Shown here: positions 45,703 to 57,760 of the stretch, piece by piece
Layout of the letters: each line of letters starts with the position of its first letter
Numbering within the stretch: position 1 is the stretch's first letter
NCBI RefSeq assembly: GCF_037893015.1
Contig: NC_133658.1
Coordinates: forward strand, 881,051,043-881,115,042
Reading direction: 5' to 3'
DNA length: 64,000 nt
Source: Macrotis lagotis
Lineage: Eukaryota > Chordata > Mammalia > Peramelemorphia > Peramelidae
The notes under the pieces: generated by a model
Database searches by the model: none
Seen by the model: the letters and a program-made list of their open reading frames with translations, nothing else
Told to the model about the DNA's origin: nothing
Translations under genes and position numbers: made by a program

Positions 45703-46110
45703 TTGTTTGTCTTAAAGAGGACCATGAAATCAGGGAGATGATGCCACGACATGCTAGGATCAGCTTTAAATGAGGGAGGGCTATGCAAAGTCACCAGTCT
45801 CACTTTCTCCTCTGGAGTCAGTTGGGTCCAGTGGCTCAGGACAACTGCAGATGGTCCTGGATGTAGTGGGAGACATGGATCTTTGTAAGTCAGGTCTTTA
45901 ACAGGTCCCAGTTTGACTGAGGTAATGCCCATTTGATGATTAGGACTAGATAATAAATGAGGCAAAGAATGGCCTCTTTCTTACCTAGTCAAAAAAAAAA
46001 ATCAATATGGTAGAGCAAGATCCTCAAAGGTTTCTGTTCACTCTGAGCCAATCAGGGTCCAAACAATGACCAAGTGGGGCTTGGCCTGGGACCTATTGTT
46101 GACCAAAGAC
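45703..46110 (-). repeat. RTE-tail repeat right of the ERV
   Basis: Intact second copy of the repeat at 29728-30390, same orientation. It includes gggagacatggatctttgta and ccactctgagccaatcagg-like text. A minus-strand frame of 88 codons crosses it, a repeat shadow. Confidence 0.55.
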
Positions 46111-46655
46111 AATCAGAGTGATGTGTGTTAGGTAGATGGATAGCTAATACTAAGCACTAATAATACAAAGCTAAGATAGATTCTGGTCTCCGGAAGCTCA
46201 CAAACTAATGGGGGACATCAAGAAAACTACGTAAAAGCAAACTATAGATGAGACAAATAAGAAATAATCAACAAAAGAAAGATAGTTGCATTTAAGGGAA
46301 TCAGAATCCCCTAAACTAATTAAAGCTACAGGGAGATAATAACCATAACCAGCAACTGATAATGGGAGAACACACTGTCTCAAGTAAATTACTTTAGAAA
46401 TATATATATATACCCAATCCCTTAGGAATGCATCCAGAGTCCCAATAGAAAGATGCAGCCAACCTCATTCTGGTGATGCAAGTTACTAGTTGGGTCAGAA
46501 CCTTGAGTTTCACTATAATTCCATGTAAGCATATAAAGAAATATAAGGCAATTTGGAGAAGAAGAGAGCATTCTCATCCAAGAGAAATGTGCTATGCCAT
46601 AAGGAAGATCTGATCACTTGAAAGTTAAGTTGTATTGTCCTCTCTGGAAATATCA
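46111..46655. other. Intergenic DNA with an ancient repeat
   Basis: 46125-46220 is a 'size-class' mammalian repeat also met near 10.1, 13.0, 27.4, 59.5 and 62.9 kb (consensus-like 'aagctcacaaactaatgggg'). The rest is unassigned. Confidence 0.35.
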
Positions 46656-46659
46656 ACTC

Positions 46660-46885
46660 ATATAATCATAATAGCTCACATCTCTATAGCACTTTAAAGT
46701 TGATAAGCCATTTTCCTGACAATCATCTTATAAGGGTAAATAACTCAATATTATTACCCCCATTTTATATATGCGAAAACTGAGCCCTAGAGAGAAAAGT
46801 GATTTGTCCAAGGCTGTCAAGCTAGTCATTGAGAGGACTGGGACTTGAACCTGAGATCTCTGGCTCAAAGTTCAGTTCTTTCTAC
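46660..46885 (-). mobile_element. MIR SINE
   Basis: tatatatgcgaaaactgagc, gatttgtccaaggctgtcaa, ggacttgaacctgag. Confidence 0.7.
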
Positions 46886-46979
46886 AAATATTGATGACAC
46901 AAATAATTCATATTCCTAGAACCTTTAAGAAAGAATGTTGAGAAGCTAGAGGGTGTACAAAGAGGGGTTTCAGGGGCAT

Positions 46980-47180
46980 AGATTTAGATGTGGAAGGAAC
47001 CCTAGAGGTCATCCATTCCACCCACACCACTTATTTTACATATGAGGAAACTGAGGCCTGGAAAAGATTTAAATTTCTTGATCACTGCCGTATAGTTAGT
47101 AGGGGGTAGGGATGGGATTAAAATCCTATCCTCTGTATCTGACTCCAAACCTAATACTCTTTCCATTTCATCCATATCAT
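46980..47180 (-). mobile_element. MIR SINE
   Basis: ggaaccctagaggtcatcca, catatgaggaaactgaggcc, tctgactccaaacc. Confidence 0.65.
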
Positions 47181-47436
47181 CTACCCTAAGCATTGGAGAT
47201 ATAATAAGAGGGAAAAAATTCATGCTGCTGAGGTGTCTTTTCTTCTGATGACAACTCCCTGACCTCCTAAGGTTGCCTTTTACACTAATCCTTATGTGGT
47301 CTTAGGTCAATTATCATAAAGAGAGGGAATGAGATACCCAGAGAGGAAAAGATGACCCTCCTTCTCAGGAGCAAGCTATAAACAGGATAAATAGAAAATA
47401 ACAGAGTGAAGACACTAGAATTAAGGATTAATTACA

Positions 47437-47580
47437 GGGACAGCTAGGTGGCACAGTAGATAGAGTACTGGTCCTGGAGCCAGGAGGATCTGAGTTCAAA
47501 TCCAGCCTTAGACACTTAATAATTACCTAGCTGTGTGACCTTGGGCAAGTCACTTAACCCCATTGTGATACCAAAAAACC
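47437..47580 (+). mobile_element. WSINE1-type SINE
   Basis: gggacagctaggtggcacag to cttaaccccattg. The tail differs. Confidence 0.85.
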
Positions 47581-47744
47581 CAACAAGATTCCCTTGGACC
47601 TTATTGGTCTATATAATTGATCTTAGCTTTTCTGAAGAAGCTTCCTCTGACCCTAAATATACATTTTCATCCCCCCCACCTCAATCAACATGGGGTAGTC
47701 CCAGATCAAAGCTCATTTTATACTTTTTGAGGGCTGGTTGAATG

Positions 47745-48125
47745 AACTGTGAATGTTTAGTCCAGAATAGAGAAGACCTGGAGGGGGACATGATAGTTGG
47801 CCTCCAAGTATTTGAAATGATGTTGAATGGGAGGGAGATTAGTTTAGTTCTGATTAATCCCAAAGGGTAGAACCAGAAAAAAATGGATGAAAGTTATAAT
47901 GCAGCAAATTGTGGGTTTCAAACAGTGTTCCAAGAGTTTGTGTGGTTTTAAACTGTAATAACCTTAAGCTTTAATCCTTCTATTCATTTTTAAACTGTTA
48001 AAGTTTAAAACTGAACTAGAATTTTTGGGACAACCTGTCTAAGGAAAAACATCCTAAACAATGTGGATTTCTCTAACTGTAATGGGTCATCTTAGGAAGT
48101 AGCAGGGTTTTCTTTCAATAAAGGT
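47745..48125 (+). mobile_element. L3/CR1-type LINE 3' fragment
   Basis: aatgtttagtccagaataga, gggggacatgatagttggcc, ctccaagtatttgaaatga and ggaaaaacatcctaaacaat are the typical CR1/L3 3' segment. Diverged. Confidence 0.75.
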
Positions 48126-48424
48126 CATGTGGAAGTGGGGGGGGGGCAGAAGGAGTGCTGCTGAGTTCTCTGAGTGGCTATGCCTACACTTCATGTTTCC
48201 CAGTCTGTGGTCCCATGGGGTGAGAGGCAGAGTGAGGTTGACATCAGAGGAAATAGGGGAAGGGAGAAGGAGGGGACCCCCCTCACATTCCAGACTGCCT
48301 CAGAGAATCTAGCCCCTGTCCAAAAGGAATCTCTCTTGAAGCAGCCCACTACACTTTTGGATCACTCTAATTGTCAGACCTTCAGACTGTCAGTCCTCAA
48401 CTGGACTCTTTGCAACTAGACTCT
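48126..48424. other. Unique G-rich block
   Basis: Includes a G9 run at 48138-48146. Frames of 61 and 81 codons on the plus strand have no features. Confidence 0.35.
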
Positions 48425-48979
48425 GTGGACAGAATATTGAACCTAGAATCAGCAAGGCTTGAGTTCAAATCCTGCCTCAAACCTTTAATTGCTGTGTGAT
48501 CCTAGGCAAGTCACTTCACTTCTGTTGGTTGTTCAAGGAGGTCTTAGGACCTCCTTTGAGGGCTTGCTCATCAGTCTTTGACTTCCACCAGCTCTTCCCT
48601 GTGACTCCCTGGCAGATGGCCCAAACCAAGTTAAGAATAACTGATGGACCTCAAGCCCTCTGGCAACTGGGGGTTGGGGGTGTCTATCCTAAGCATCTGA
48701 AGATAACCCCTGGTGGAATGAGCAGATGAGAATCATTTGTTCAACTATTCATAAAGGTGTTGAAGCAGGTATTATGGAGAAGGAGCTCAACATCAAAGGC
48801 ACCGAGGTCATCCACTGCATCCCAGATCATCCCAATTGTCCTGACTTTCATCTTGCCTCTGGATTTTGATGACTCTGGAAGACAGAGTGAGGTTCACAAT
48901 TTTCTGCAATTCTGCCTCTCTTTAATCCAATGCAACAGGAATTAAGACAATACTTTGTGAAGTTATTAGTTCTCTTTAG
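48425..48979 (+). mobile_element. RTE-tail SINE, long and diverged
   Basis: A SINE head fragment at 48425-48525 (gagttcaaatcctgcctcaa) and an RTE-type tail at 48780-48990 (ggattttgatgactctggaa, aaatgaaggacaac), with unassigned DNA between. Confidence 0.5.
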
Positions 48980-48992
48980 AAATGAAGGACAA

Positions 48993-49139
48993 CAGGCACA
49001 TTGGATAGAGTACTGGCCCTGGAGTCAGGAGGACCTGAGTTCAAATCCAGCCTCAGACATTTAATAATTGCCTAGCTGTGTGACCTTGGACAAGGCACTT
49101 AACCCCATTGCCTTAAGTAAATAAAACTAAAAATAAATA
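48993..49139 (+). mobile_element. WSINE1-type SINE in the RTE-SINE tail
   Basis: Target-site duplication aaatgaaggacaa at 48980-48992 and 49140-49152. Head slightly truncated. Confidence 0.85.
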
Positions 49140-49152
49140 AAATGAAGGACAA

Positions 49153-49285
49153 AGATAAAATGGGGTAATACTACTACTTCCCTCCTAGGGTTGTTGTCAG
49201 GATGAAATAAGGTAATATTTGTAAAGCACTTTTCAAACCTTAAAACCCTTTGTAAATACTAGCAAATACTACTTTTGTTATTATT
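49153..49285 (+). mobile_element. MIR SINE 3' half
   Basis: agggttgttgtcaggatgaa, gtaaagcacttttcaaacct. Confidence 0.65.
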
Positions 49286-49495
49286 ACTTCCATTTACTGC
49301 TTTGAGTTCTGCCCTTTCAGGCTGTAATATAACCTTTCCAATACTTAGCTATTACCCTGAAATTTTCCCTGAATTTTCTCTAGACTAAGCATTCCTAATT
49401 CTTTCAATCACCTCTCATATAACAAAGACATGAGGCACTTCACCATCTTGGTTGTCCTTCTCTGGCAGCCAATCAATGCTCTTTCTAAATTACTG

Positions 49496-49641
49496 TATCA
49501 AGGGACAGCTAGATAGTATACTGTATAGAGCACCAGCCCTGGAGTCAGAAGAACCTGAGTTCAAATTTGACCACAGAGACTTACTATGTGACCTTTGGCA
49601 AGTCACCTAACCCCAATTGCCTCCAAAACAAACAAACCAAA
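49496..49641 (+). mobile_element. WSINE1-like SINE, older
   Basis: gggacagctagatagtatac head. Target-site duplication ctaaattactg at 49485-49495 and 49642-49652. Confidence 0.8.
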
Positions 49642-50095
49642 CTAAATTACTGCACCCAGAACCAAATTCAGTCCCCTTGATGAGATCTTTTTCTGGAGGT
49701 GGATAGCATTTTCCATTATATGTCCTTTGAACTTGTTTTGAATCATTGTATTGTTGAGAATAGCTAAGTCATTCACAGTTGATACTATAATATTGCTGTT
49801 ACTATGTATGATGTTCTAATTCTGCTCACTTCACTTTCTATCAGTTCATATAAGTGTGTCTTGGTTTTTTAAATCATTCTGTTTGTCATATCTTATAGCA
49901 CAATAGTACTCCATCACAATCATATACCACAATTTATTCAGCCATTCCCCCAATTGACAGGCATTCCTTTAATTTCCAATTCTTTGTCACTACAAAAAAA
50001 GAGCTGCTATGGATATTTATGTTCATATAGATCCTTTTCCTTTTTTAAAATCATTTTGGGCTATAGCATTAGTTGTAGTATTGCAGGATTAAAGA

Positions 50096-50096
<1 letters not shown>

Positions 50097-50155
<59 letters not shown>
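50097..50155 (+). repeat. (TA)n microsatellite in the L1 3' UTR
   Basis: About 29 TA units. Confidence 0.95.
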
Positions 50156-51811
50156 TATTTTGTAGCCCTTTGGGCATAATTCCAAATTGCTCTCCAGAAT
50201 GGTTGGAACAGTTCACAACTCAATCAACAATGCATGCGTTTCCCAATTTTTCCACATTCCCTTTAATGTTTGTCATTTTCCTTTTCTGTCATATTAGCCA
50301 ATCTGATTGGTTCCTCAAAGTTATTTTAACTTTCATTTCTCAAATCAATAGTTATTTAGAGAATTTTTTCATATGACTACAGATGGTTTTGATTTCTTTT
50401 TCTGAAAACTGGTCTGTTCATATACTTTGGTCATTTAGCAAATAAAGAATGACTCATATTCTCATAAATTTGACTCAATTCTCTATATATTTGAGAAATA
50501 AGACCTTTAACAAAGAAATTTTCTGTAAAAAATTTTTCCTCCAGTTTTCTGCTTTCCTTCTAATCTTGACTACACTAAATTTGCATCAGTATTCACTAGG
50601 AAAATTAGGCTACAGTTTTCTTCTTTGTTTTTGCTATTTCTGGTTTAGATATCTACCACTCCTGTGTTTTAAAACAAATTTAGTAGGTTTCTTTAAAATA
50701 TATTGCATGTATATATATATATTTATATAATAGCTTATACAATTAACTAATTATATGGTTTAGCTATTTATTTAGGCTTTTTTTCTCATAAACTCTGTTC
50801 CTAATTTTATTAGTCCAATGGTTTTCTTACTTTCCATTTTATTAATCTCTCCTTTGATCTTCTAATTTGGTGTTTAAATGATCATTTTTAATTTGTTCTT
50901 TTTAGTTGCATATCCTCTTTCTCTATTTTATTAATGTAATTACTTAGAGGTATAAATTGCCCTCTAAGTACTTCATCCCATAAATTTTGCTATATTGTCT
51001 CATTGCTATCATTCTCTTTAATAATTTTTTTTTCTATAATTTGTTCTTTAACTCACTCATGCTTAGGATTAGATTATTTAATTTCCAATTGTTTTTATCT
51101 GATTCCATAATCTTTAATTGGATGTAATTTTCATGGCATTATATCTGGAAAGGATGTATTTAATATTTCTTCTTTTCTACATTTCATTGAAGTTTTTATG
51201 CCCTAAAAATGGTCAAATTTTGTGAATGTTCCATGTACCACTGAAGAAAAAGTCATATTCCTTTCTATTACAATTCAATTTTCTCCAAAAGCCTATCATA
51301 TCTAACTTTTCTAAAATTCTATTCATCTCCTTAACTTCTTTTTGATTTCTTTTTATTAGAATTATCTAGTTCTGAGAGAGGAAAGTTGGGGTCCCCCAGT
51401 ATAGCTTTATTATGTATTTCCACCTGTGACTCATTTAACTTTTTCTTTAAGAATTTGGATGTTATGCCATTTGATGCAAATATGTTTAATATTGATATCA
51501 CTTCATTGTCCATGCTACCTTTTTAGCAAAATGTAATTTCCCTTCTTATCTCTTTTAAACAGAACTAATTTTGATTTTGCTTTGTTTGATATTATGATTG
51601 CTATCTCTATTTTCTTTACATCAGATGAATTTTAATAGATTGCTCTAAATTTACTTTTACTTTCTGTATTTCTCTGCTTCAAGTGTGTTTCTTATAAAAA
51701 ACATCTTGTCAGATTCTTTTTAAATCAACTATGTTATTTGCTTCTTTTTTGAGTAAATTCATCCCTTTCACATTCAGTTATGATTACTGTTTATTCCATT
51801 TTCCTCCCTGT

Positions 51812-51870
51812 TTTTTTCTCTCTCTCTCTCTCTGTCTGTCTCTGTCTGTCTGTCTGTCTCTCTCTCTCAT
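51812..51870 (+). repeat. (CT)n/(CTGT)n microsatellite in the L1 spacer
   Basis: Mixed CT and CTGT units. Confidence 0.9.
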
Positions 51871-52830
51871 TTTAGTTATTCCCCCTCTTCAAAACTTTGT
51901 TTTTCATTTTGACCAATGCCTCCTCTAATCCAGCATCCCTTCTATCACTCCCCCTTCTTTTATTCCCCTCTTTTTCTTCTCTGTGGGGTAAGATAGATTG
52001 CTATATCCAACTAAGTGTGTATGTTATTCCCTCTTTGAGCCAATTCCAATAACAGTAAGGTTTTTTCTAAAAGCTCTTTATGTGAGATAATTTACCCCCA
52101 TTCTACCTCTCCCTTCCCCCCCTTCTTCCAGTGCATCCTTCTTTCTCACCCCTTAAATTCATTTTTTTATCATCTCATCATATTCAAGTCATACCTGTGC
52201 CCTTTGTTTATGGAAACTCCTTCAAATTATCCTAATAATGGAAAAAGTTCTTAGGAGTTATAAGTATCATCTTTCTATATATGAATTAAACAGTTTAACT
52301 ATATTGAACTCCTTATGATTTCTCTTTCATATTTATCTGCTTGTGCTTCTCTTGAGTCTTCCCATTTGAAAGGCAAATTTTCAATTCAGCTCTTGTTTAA
52401 TCAGGAATGCTTGAAATTTTTCTATTTTATTAAATATTCATTTTCCTCCCAAGGTATTATATTCATTTTACTGTTAGGTTACTTTTTGCTGTAATCATAT
52501 TTCTTCTACCCTCTGGAATATCATATTCTGTGTCCTCCAATCCTTTAATGTAGAAGCTGCTAAATCTTATGTTATCCTGACGGTGACTCCATAATATTTC
52601 AATTACTTCTTTCTCTGGCAGCTTGCAATATTTTCTCCTTGACTTGGGTGCTCTGCAATTTGGTTATACTATTCCTTGGAGTTTTAATTTTGAAATTTCT
52701 TTTAGAAAATGATCAGTGGATTTTTTCCATTTCTATTTTATTCTCTGGTTCTAGCATATCAGGGCAATTTTCTTTCATAATTTCTTGAAATAAGATATCT
52801 AGGCTATTTTAAAATTTATACTGCTAGCTA

Positions 52831-53479
52831 ACTCCCCTTCATCCTAGATCTCTTTCATCTCCCACCTCCTTAAAAAAAAAGAAGATAGCCACATTTCTTG
52901 ACACCTGAACCTTCTCTCTCATATTCCTCTGACACCTAGGGTCATAAGGAGAAGTTGGCATATGTCACCTTAGCACCTGCCACTTTCGTATCCTTCCTCT
53001 GCCACCATCTCTCAGTAACTACCTCTTCTTCTCTAAAATTCACTCTGTTCAGACTAGATTCTTTAAAAAAAATTTTATCTCTTTCATTTTTATATTACCT
53101 TCATTTTCAAGTATATCCTCTTCCCCTTCCAATGATCCATCTTTCATAATAAGAAAAAGGAAGGAAGGAAGGAAGGAAGGAAGGAAGGAAGGAAGGAAGG
53201 AAGGAAGGAAGTTCAACAAAACTAAACAGTTTAGCAAACTAAACAACATATGAATAGCCTGACAGTACAAGCAATGTTTCAAAAGCAGAGTTCCCTCTAC
53301 AAGAACGAGAGGGACATTTTCTCAACTCTTCTCAGAGACCAACCTTGATCATTTTCTATTTTTATCCTCAGTGCTCATCACAGTGCTTGGCCACAATAAA
53401 ACTTTTAAGAAACTTTTTAATTTATTCTAATGGCAGAAACTTCATTTTGGCTTATTCTCATTTCCATTTCCATCAGTGT
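52831..53479. other. Intergenic DNA with (GGAA)n
   Basis: (GGAA)n at 53157-53212. Otherwise unassigned, with no exon. Confidence 0.5.
53157..53212 (+). repeat. (GGAA)n microsatellite
   Basis: About 14 perfect GGAA units. Confidence 0.95.
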
Positions 53480-53665
53480 TCTTGATGTGGTCCTTGCTTT
53501 CTTGGTTCTGCTCACTTCATTCTGCATCAGTCTATATGTCTTCTCCATAGTCTTCTTATTCATTGTTTCTTTCAGCCCAGTAACAATGAATCACATTCAC
53601 GGGCCACAATTTGTGGCACCTCCTTGACTGATTAGTGGATATTCTTTGTTTGCAGATCTTTGTTA
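53480..53665 (-). mobile_element. L1 3' UTR fragment
   Basis: ggttctgctcacttcattct, cagtctatatgtcttctcca, ggccacaatttgtgg. Confidence 0.65.
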
Positions 53666-53869
53666 TCATAGAAAGTCAGACCAGATGATTGTTCCTTCTC
53701 TCTATGGGCTTTCTGGTCATTCTTTCTCTTCCCCAATTTGTCAGTTCTTACAAATACCCTGGCTTTCCAGTTCCTGAACCAACCTCCATGCCTGGTGCCC
53801 TATCCAAGGTGCAGGTGTTATAACGATGATTCTGATCATCACTGTGTCCAGACTTTATTGAAGTATCCG

Positions 53870-53985
53870 AGTTGAGAAAGACTTTAGAGATCAGACAGTT
53901 CAAGCCCCTCATCATAGACATAAGGAAATTAAATCTAAAGAGCTTATTACTGGAAGAGCTGCAACATCAACCCATGTTGGGAACA
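53870..53985 (-). mobile_element. MIR SINE fragment
   Basis: gactttagagatcagacagt, cataaggaaattaaatctaa. A plus MIR-like piece is at 54085-54175. Confidence 0.5.
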
Positions 53986-54179
53986 AAAAGGGTCACCCTC
54001 ATGTAGGGTGATGGATAAAAAGAACTGTGATATATGGACATAATGGCCTGTCGCTGAGGAGTAAGAAATGATGAATGGAGGGGTTAATATAGTGGGAAGG
54101 CACTAGATATTTAGTCCGAGGACTTGGATGTGAATCCTCCATGTAACCATCATTTAATTTTTCTAGACCTCAGTTCTTC

Positions 54180-54245
54180 ATATGTATGTAGGTACATATA
54201 ATATGCATATATACATATTTGTATGCATATATATCCACATGTATG
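54180..54245 (+). repeat. (TATG)n/(CATA)n degenerate tract
   Basis: tatgtatgtaggtacatata-type repeats. Confidence 0.8.
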
Positions 54246-54459
54246 TATACAAAACAAATATGCTCCTGTTGTTACTCCTGAAAAAAGATATATCAGGAAA
54301 ACAAGAATTCTTTCTTTTGTGGATTTTTATATCCCAGCATCTGGCCCACAGTAAGTAAGCACTTTAACAAATATTTGTTGATGAATGGAAATGAGTTGTA
54401 CTTGATGGACTCTACCAGCATTGGACCTGTGATCCTATGAATATGAGGAATCCAGAGAA

Positions 54460-54600
54460 ACATAGGAAAATTGATATGAACTGATTCAGAGCAAAATACA
54501 CAACACCAAAAGAATATAAACAGAACACCTACATGATCATGAGGAGGAAGTGAAATTCTGAGTAAAGAAAAAAAATGAAGGTGTTGGAAAATAGATAATA
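54460..54600 (+). mobile_element. L1 3' UTR fragment
   Basis: ttgatatgaactgattcaga, caaaagaatataaacagaac. Preceded by an L2 end at 54340-54385. Confidence 0.55.
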
Positions 54601-54625
54601 AAACAAATATTCCTGATAGAGACAA

Positions 54626-54805
54626 CTAGGTGTCAAAGTAGAAAGAAGGCAAGACCTGGAATCTAGATATTTCCCTGCTGCCTGACTCTGCCTGTTCAGC
54701 TGCCCTATCTGTTAAATAGGGGTAATAATAACATATAATTCTTGGCGTTGTTCTAAGGAACAAATGATCTATGTAAAGCACTTTGCAAACCTTAAAGAGT
54801 TTTAA
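54626..54805 (+). mobile_element. MIR SINE
   Basis: gttaaataggggtaataata, atgtaaagcactttgcaaac. Confidence 0.65.
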
Positions 54806-54831
54806 CTTAGCTTTTAAGTCCTAGAGGACAC

Positions 54832-55070
54832 TGTAGATAGGGCACTGGGTCTGAAGTCAGGAGGACCTACCTCAGACACTTCTTAGCTGTGACCCTAGGC
54901 AAGTCACTTAGTCCTGACTACTTCACATCTAGCTCATAACTGAAGGAGAAAGTGAGGCTGGTGACTGATACAACCGTCCTCACTCAAATCCAATTTTTGT
55001 GCTTGTCATGGCATCACCTCTCTGATCATGGTATTCTTTGAGAATGAAGAACAAACAACAGTCACAAAAC
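54832..55070 (+). mobile_element. RTE-tail SINE
   Basis: Same organisation as 38947-39270: short tRNA-type head, gaaggagaaagtgaggctgg, then ttctttgagaatgaagaaca. Confidence 0.7.
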
Positions 55071-55074
55071 TACA

Positions 55075-55235
55075 ACAATTGTTGAGTGACCTTGGGCAAA
55101 TCATTTCACCCTGTTTGCCTAGTTGTCCCATCTGTAAAATGAACTGAAGAGGGAAATGGCAAACCACTACAGTATCTTTGCCAAGAAAACCCCTAATGGT
55201 CCTGCAAAGACTCAGACACAATTGAACAACAAAGA
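55075..55235 (+). mobile_element. Ther-type CORE-SINE, 5'-truncated
   Basis: tgaccttgggcaaatcattt, gaagagggaaatggcaaacc, aagactcagacacaattgaa. It begins in the tail of the preceding SINE. Confidence 0.75.
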
Positions 55236-55499
55236 GGTAAGGGGATCTCTAGGACAGAATACTGTCTACATGTTCAAGTGTAGTCAGTGCATTGCATATT
55301 TTAATTTATCTTTGTTTTTCAAAACAAAGTCTGGAGAACTTCCCCAGAAATAACCATGATTCAGAGATATGAATTAGAAACCTTGAAAAAAAATAACTGA
55401 ATTTATGGTGGTTTAAATTCTATTTTCATTTAATACAATTTTATTTATTCCTTTCCAGATAGAGATACAGACATGTGGATTACATTTTTCCCAGTTCCA

Positions 55500-55825
55500 T
55501 TTTGTTCTACCCAGGAATTTTAGTTCAAACCCCAGCTTTGTTGCTAACTACTTGTATGATCTTAGAGTACGACTTCATTCCCTGTCTCTGGGTCTTGATT
55601 TCCTTATCTGTGAAATGAAACCATTGGACCAGATGACCTTTCAGGTTCTTTCCAGATTGAAATCTATGATCATGTGACCCTAAATCTTTTAGTCAACAAT
55701 CAGTAAATACCTTCTATGTATTAGACATTGTGGTAAGTTCTGGGGAGACCAAAAAAAAAAAAAAAAAGACAACAGGCATTCCCTGTCCACCAGAGCTCAG
55801 TCTAATGGAAGAGGTGACTGTACCA
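55500..55825 (+). mobile_element. MIR SINE followed by an ancient repeat with an A run
   Basis: MIR at 55505-55678 (ccttatctgtgaaatgaaac, caggttctttccagattg). 55690-55820 is the 'size-class' repeat with an A18 run at 55751-55768. Confidence 0.5.
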
Positions 55826-56169
55826 AAAACTGCAAACCAACAAGCAACATGTCAGATAAATGGGACACAATCAGCAGAGCAGAAGGCATCAATGTTAAAG
55901 GAGACTTCTACCTTTTTCATGAGAATTGCACGCCAGACTAGGTTTCACTGGGGTTTTCCAACTACAATGCTCTCAAGAGCATTTCCCAAGAACCCTCCTA
56001 GTCTGGGGAATTGGAAGGGAAAAATGCAGACAGTTTTAAGAACCTTCCATCTTCTTTCAGTGGCTAGTTGAGAAGAGACAGCTCCTTTGGCAAAGGTCTC
56101 CCCTAAGCTAGGATAGATTCCACAACACTGGGAGCTAAAAGCCAAGGCTTCTTATGTCTCCCAAGTAGC

Positions 56170-56390
56170 AAGGTGGTCCAGCAAAGAGAAGGATAGACCT
56201 AGAGCCAATAAGACCTGAGTTCAATTCCTGCCTCAGACACTTAAGTAGCTATGTGACTCTGGGCAAGTCACTTAAGATTCTCAGCCTCAGTTTCTTCATC
56301 TGTAAAATGAAGATGATAGCACCTACTTCTCACAATTACTGAAGTGAGATAGGCATTTGTAAAACTCTTGGTAAATATTAAAGTGATATA
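56170..56390 (+). mobile_element. MIR/CORE-type SINE
   Basis: gcaaggtggtccagcaaaga, gtgactctgggcaagtcact, catctgtaaaatgaagatga. Confidence 0.75.
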
Positions 56391-56889
56391 GGAATGCCAG
56401 CTGGGTCTTTTTACTCAGCAGAGTGCTCTGGGTTGTGCAATAGAGGTTTTGCTGGGCTTCAGAAATAGATGGGAAATGGAGAGGGCCGGGGAAGTCAGAG
56501 CATCCCACTAACCATCAGTCAGATGTCAGTTGCTACCCACATCAGATGGGGTTGGGAAAACATTGTTTTTAACAAGCCTGTTGAACAAAGGGTGCTCCAT
56601 AGGCTGGCTACCCTCCATCCTTCCCAAAGTTGGGAGCAGAGTTCCTTCTCAAAGGTCAACAGGTACTTGCTCTCCCAAGAACCCCCATTTTCCTGTAGGT
56701 AGGGTAGGGTCTTTAGGTATATGTTACATACCCTGTTCTCCCCTAGCCTGGATTTCCCCTTGGCTGCTCTCCTGGCCACATAGAAATCTTTTAATTATAC
56801 AAGCATCTTGCTCACCCACAGTTAGGGGCAATTTTCCCTTGGGGGAAAAAATCTAAGCAGCTGTTTAGCATCATTACTTGTTTAAAATT
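56391..56889. other. Unique intergenic block
   Basis: Frames of 77, 86 and 108 codons overlap on both strands at 56469-56856 with no domain. No repeats seen. Confidence 0.35.
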
Positions 56890-57318
56890 TGTTCAGTTGT
56901 TTTCAATTTTATCCAACTTTTTGTGATCCCCTGGGGCAGCTAGGTGGCACAGTGGATAGAGCACCGGCTCTGGATTCAGGAGTACCTGAGTTCAAATTTG
57001 ACCTCAGACACTTAACAATTACCTTGCTGTGTGGCCTTGGACAAGCCATTTAACTCCATTTGCCTTGCAAAAAAACCTAAAAAAAAACCCCAACTTTTTG
57101 TAATCCCATTGGAGTTTTGTTGGCAAAGATACTGGAATGATTTATCTTTTCCTTCTCCAGCTCATTTTACTAGGAAAAGGAACCTGAGGCAAAAAGAATG
57201 AGTGACTTGCCCAGCTAATACAAGTATCTGAGGTCTGATTTGAACTCAGGAAAATGAGTCAAGAATTCTTGATTCTAGGGCTGGCTCTGTAGGCTCCACG
57301 GTGCCACCTAGCGGCTAC
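56890..57318 (-). mobile_element. Ther-type CORE-SINE split by a WSINE1
   Basis: Left part gttcagttgttttcaatttt, right part gttggcaaagatactggaat to ggtgccacctagcggc. Confidence 0.8.
56931..57089 (+). mobile_element. WSINE1-type SINE nested in a Ther SINE
   Basis: Target-site duplication ccaactttttgtgatccc (56913-56930) and ccaactttttgtaatccc (57090-57107). The copies differ by one base. Confidence 0.9.
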
Positions 57319-57494
57319 TTTTTAAATTTTTAAATTCTAAATTCATATCCCTCTATTCTCACCATCTCCATTTACTCTTAGCAACTAGAGACATGGGAGT
57401 AGAAGGGGAAGGTCTTTTGTGCCAACTATTTGTGATCTCTCCCCTCATTCTTTCCCAATTGCTCAGGAATGATGTCCTAGAAAGTTGGTAAAAT

Positions 57495-57760
57495 GTGTTT
57501 GTACAATGGGGAACAGTTAGACTCTGAACAAAATGGAACCTTATTGTGTTGTAAAAAATGATGCTTATGAAAGATGCAGAGAAACATGAGAAGTCTTAGA
57601 TGGACGGATGCAGAGTGAACAAGAAAATAAAATACATGACTACGATAGAAATGAAAAGAACAGAAACAAACCTCAGAATGACTATCATGTGATTTCAATG
57701 ACCAAATGCAGAAGAGAGTTGAGAAAAGGAGCTACCCTATGTTCTTTATACAGGAGGGGG
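57495..57760 (+). mobile_element. L1 3' UTR fragment
   Basis: ttgtacaatggggaacagtt, gatggacggatgcagagtga, agaaatgaaaagaac. Confidence 0.6.

Larger units (their letters stand above)
49690..52830 (-). mobile_element. L1 LINE, minus strand, internally shortened
   Basis: In element order: ORF1 text at 52830-52380, spacer at about 52350-51890, ORF2 endonuclease at about 51700-51050, RT-region text at about 50900-50570, and 3' UTR at 50500-49690. The endonuclease is recognised from ILGDPNFPLSELD at about 51410, where L1 has GDFNTPLS. The element is about half the length of an intact L1 and contains in-frame stops. A (TA)n run (50097-50155) and a (CT/CTGT)n run (51812-51870) lie inside. Confidence 0.8.

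Noticed and set aside
49954-50376. 140-codon plus frame with YIYIYI repeat
   Set aside because: Antisense of the L1 3' UTR with an internal (TA)n microsatellite.
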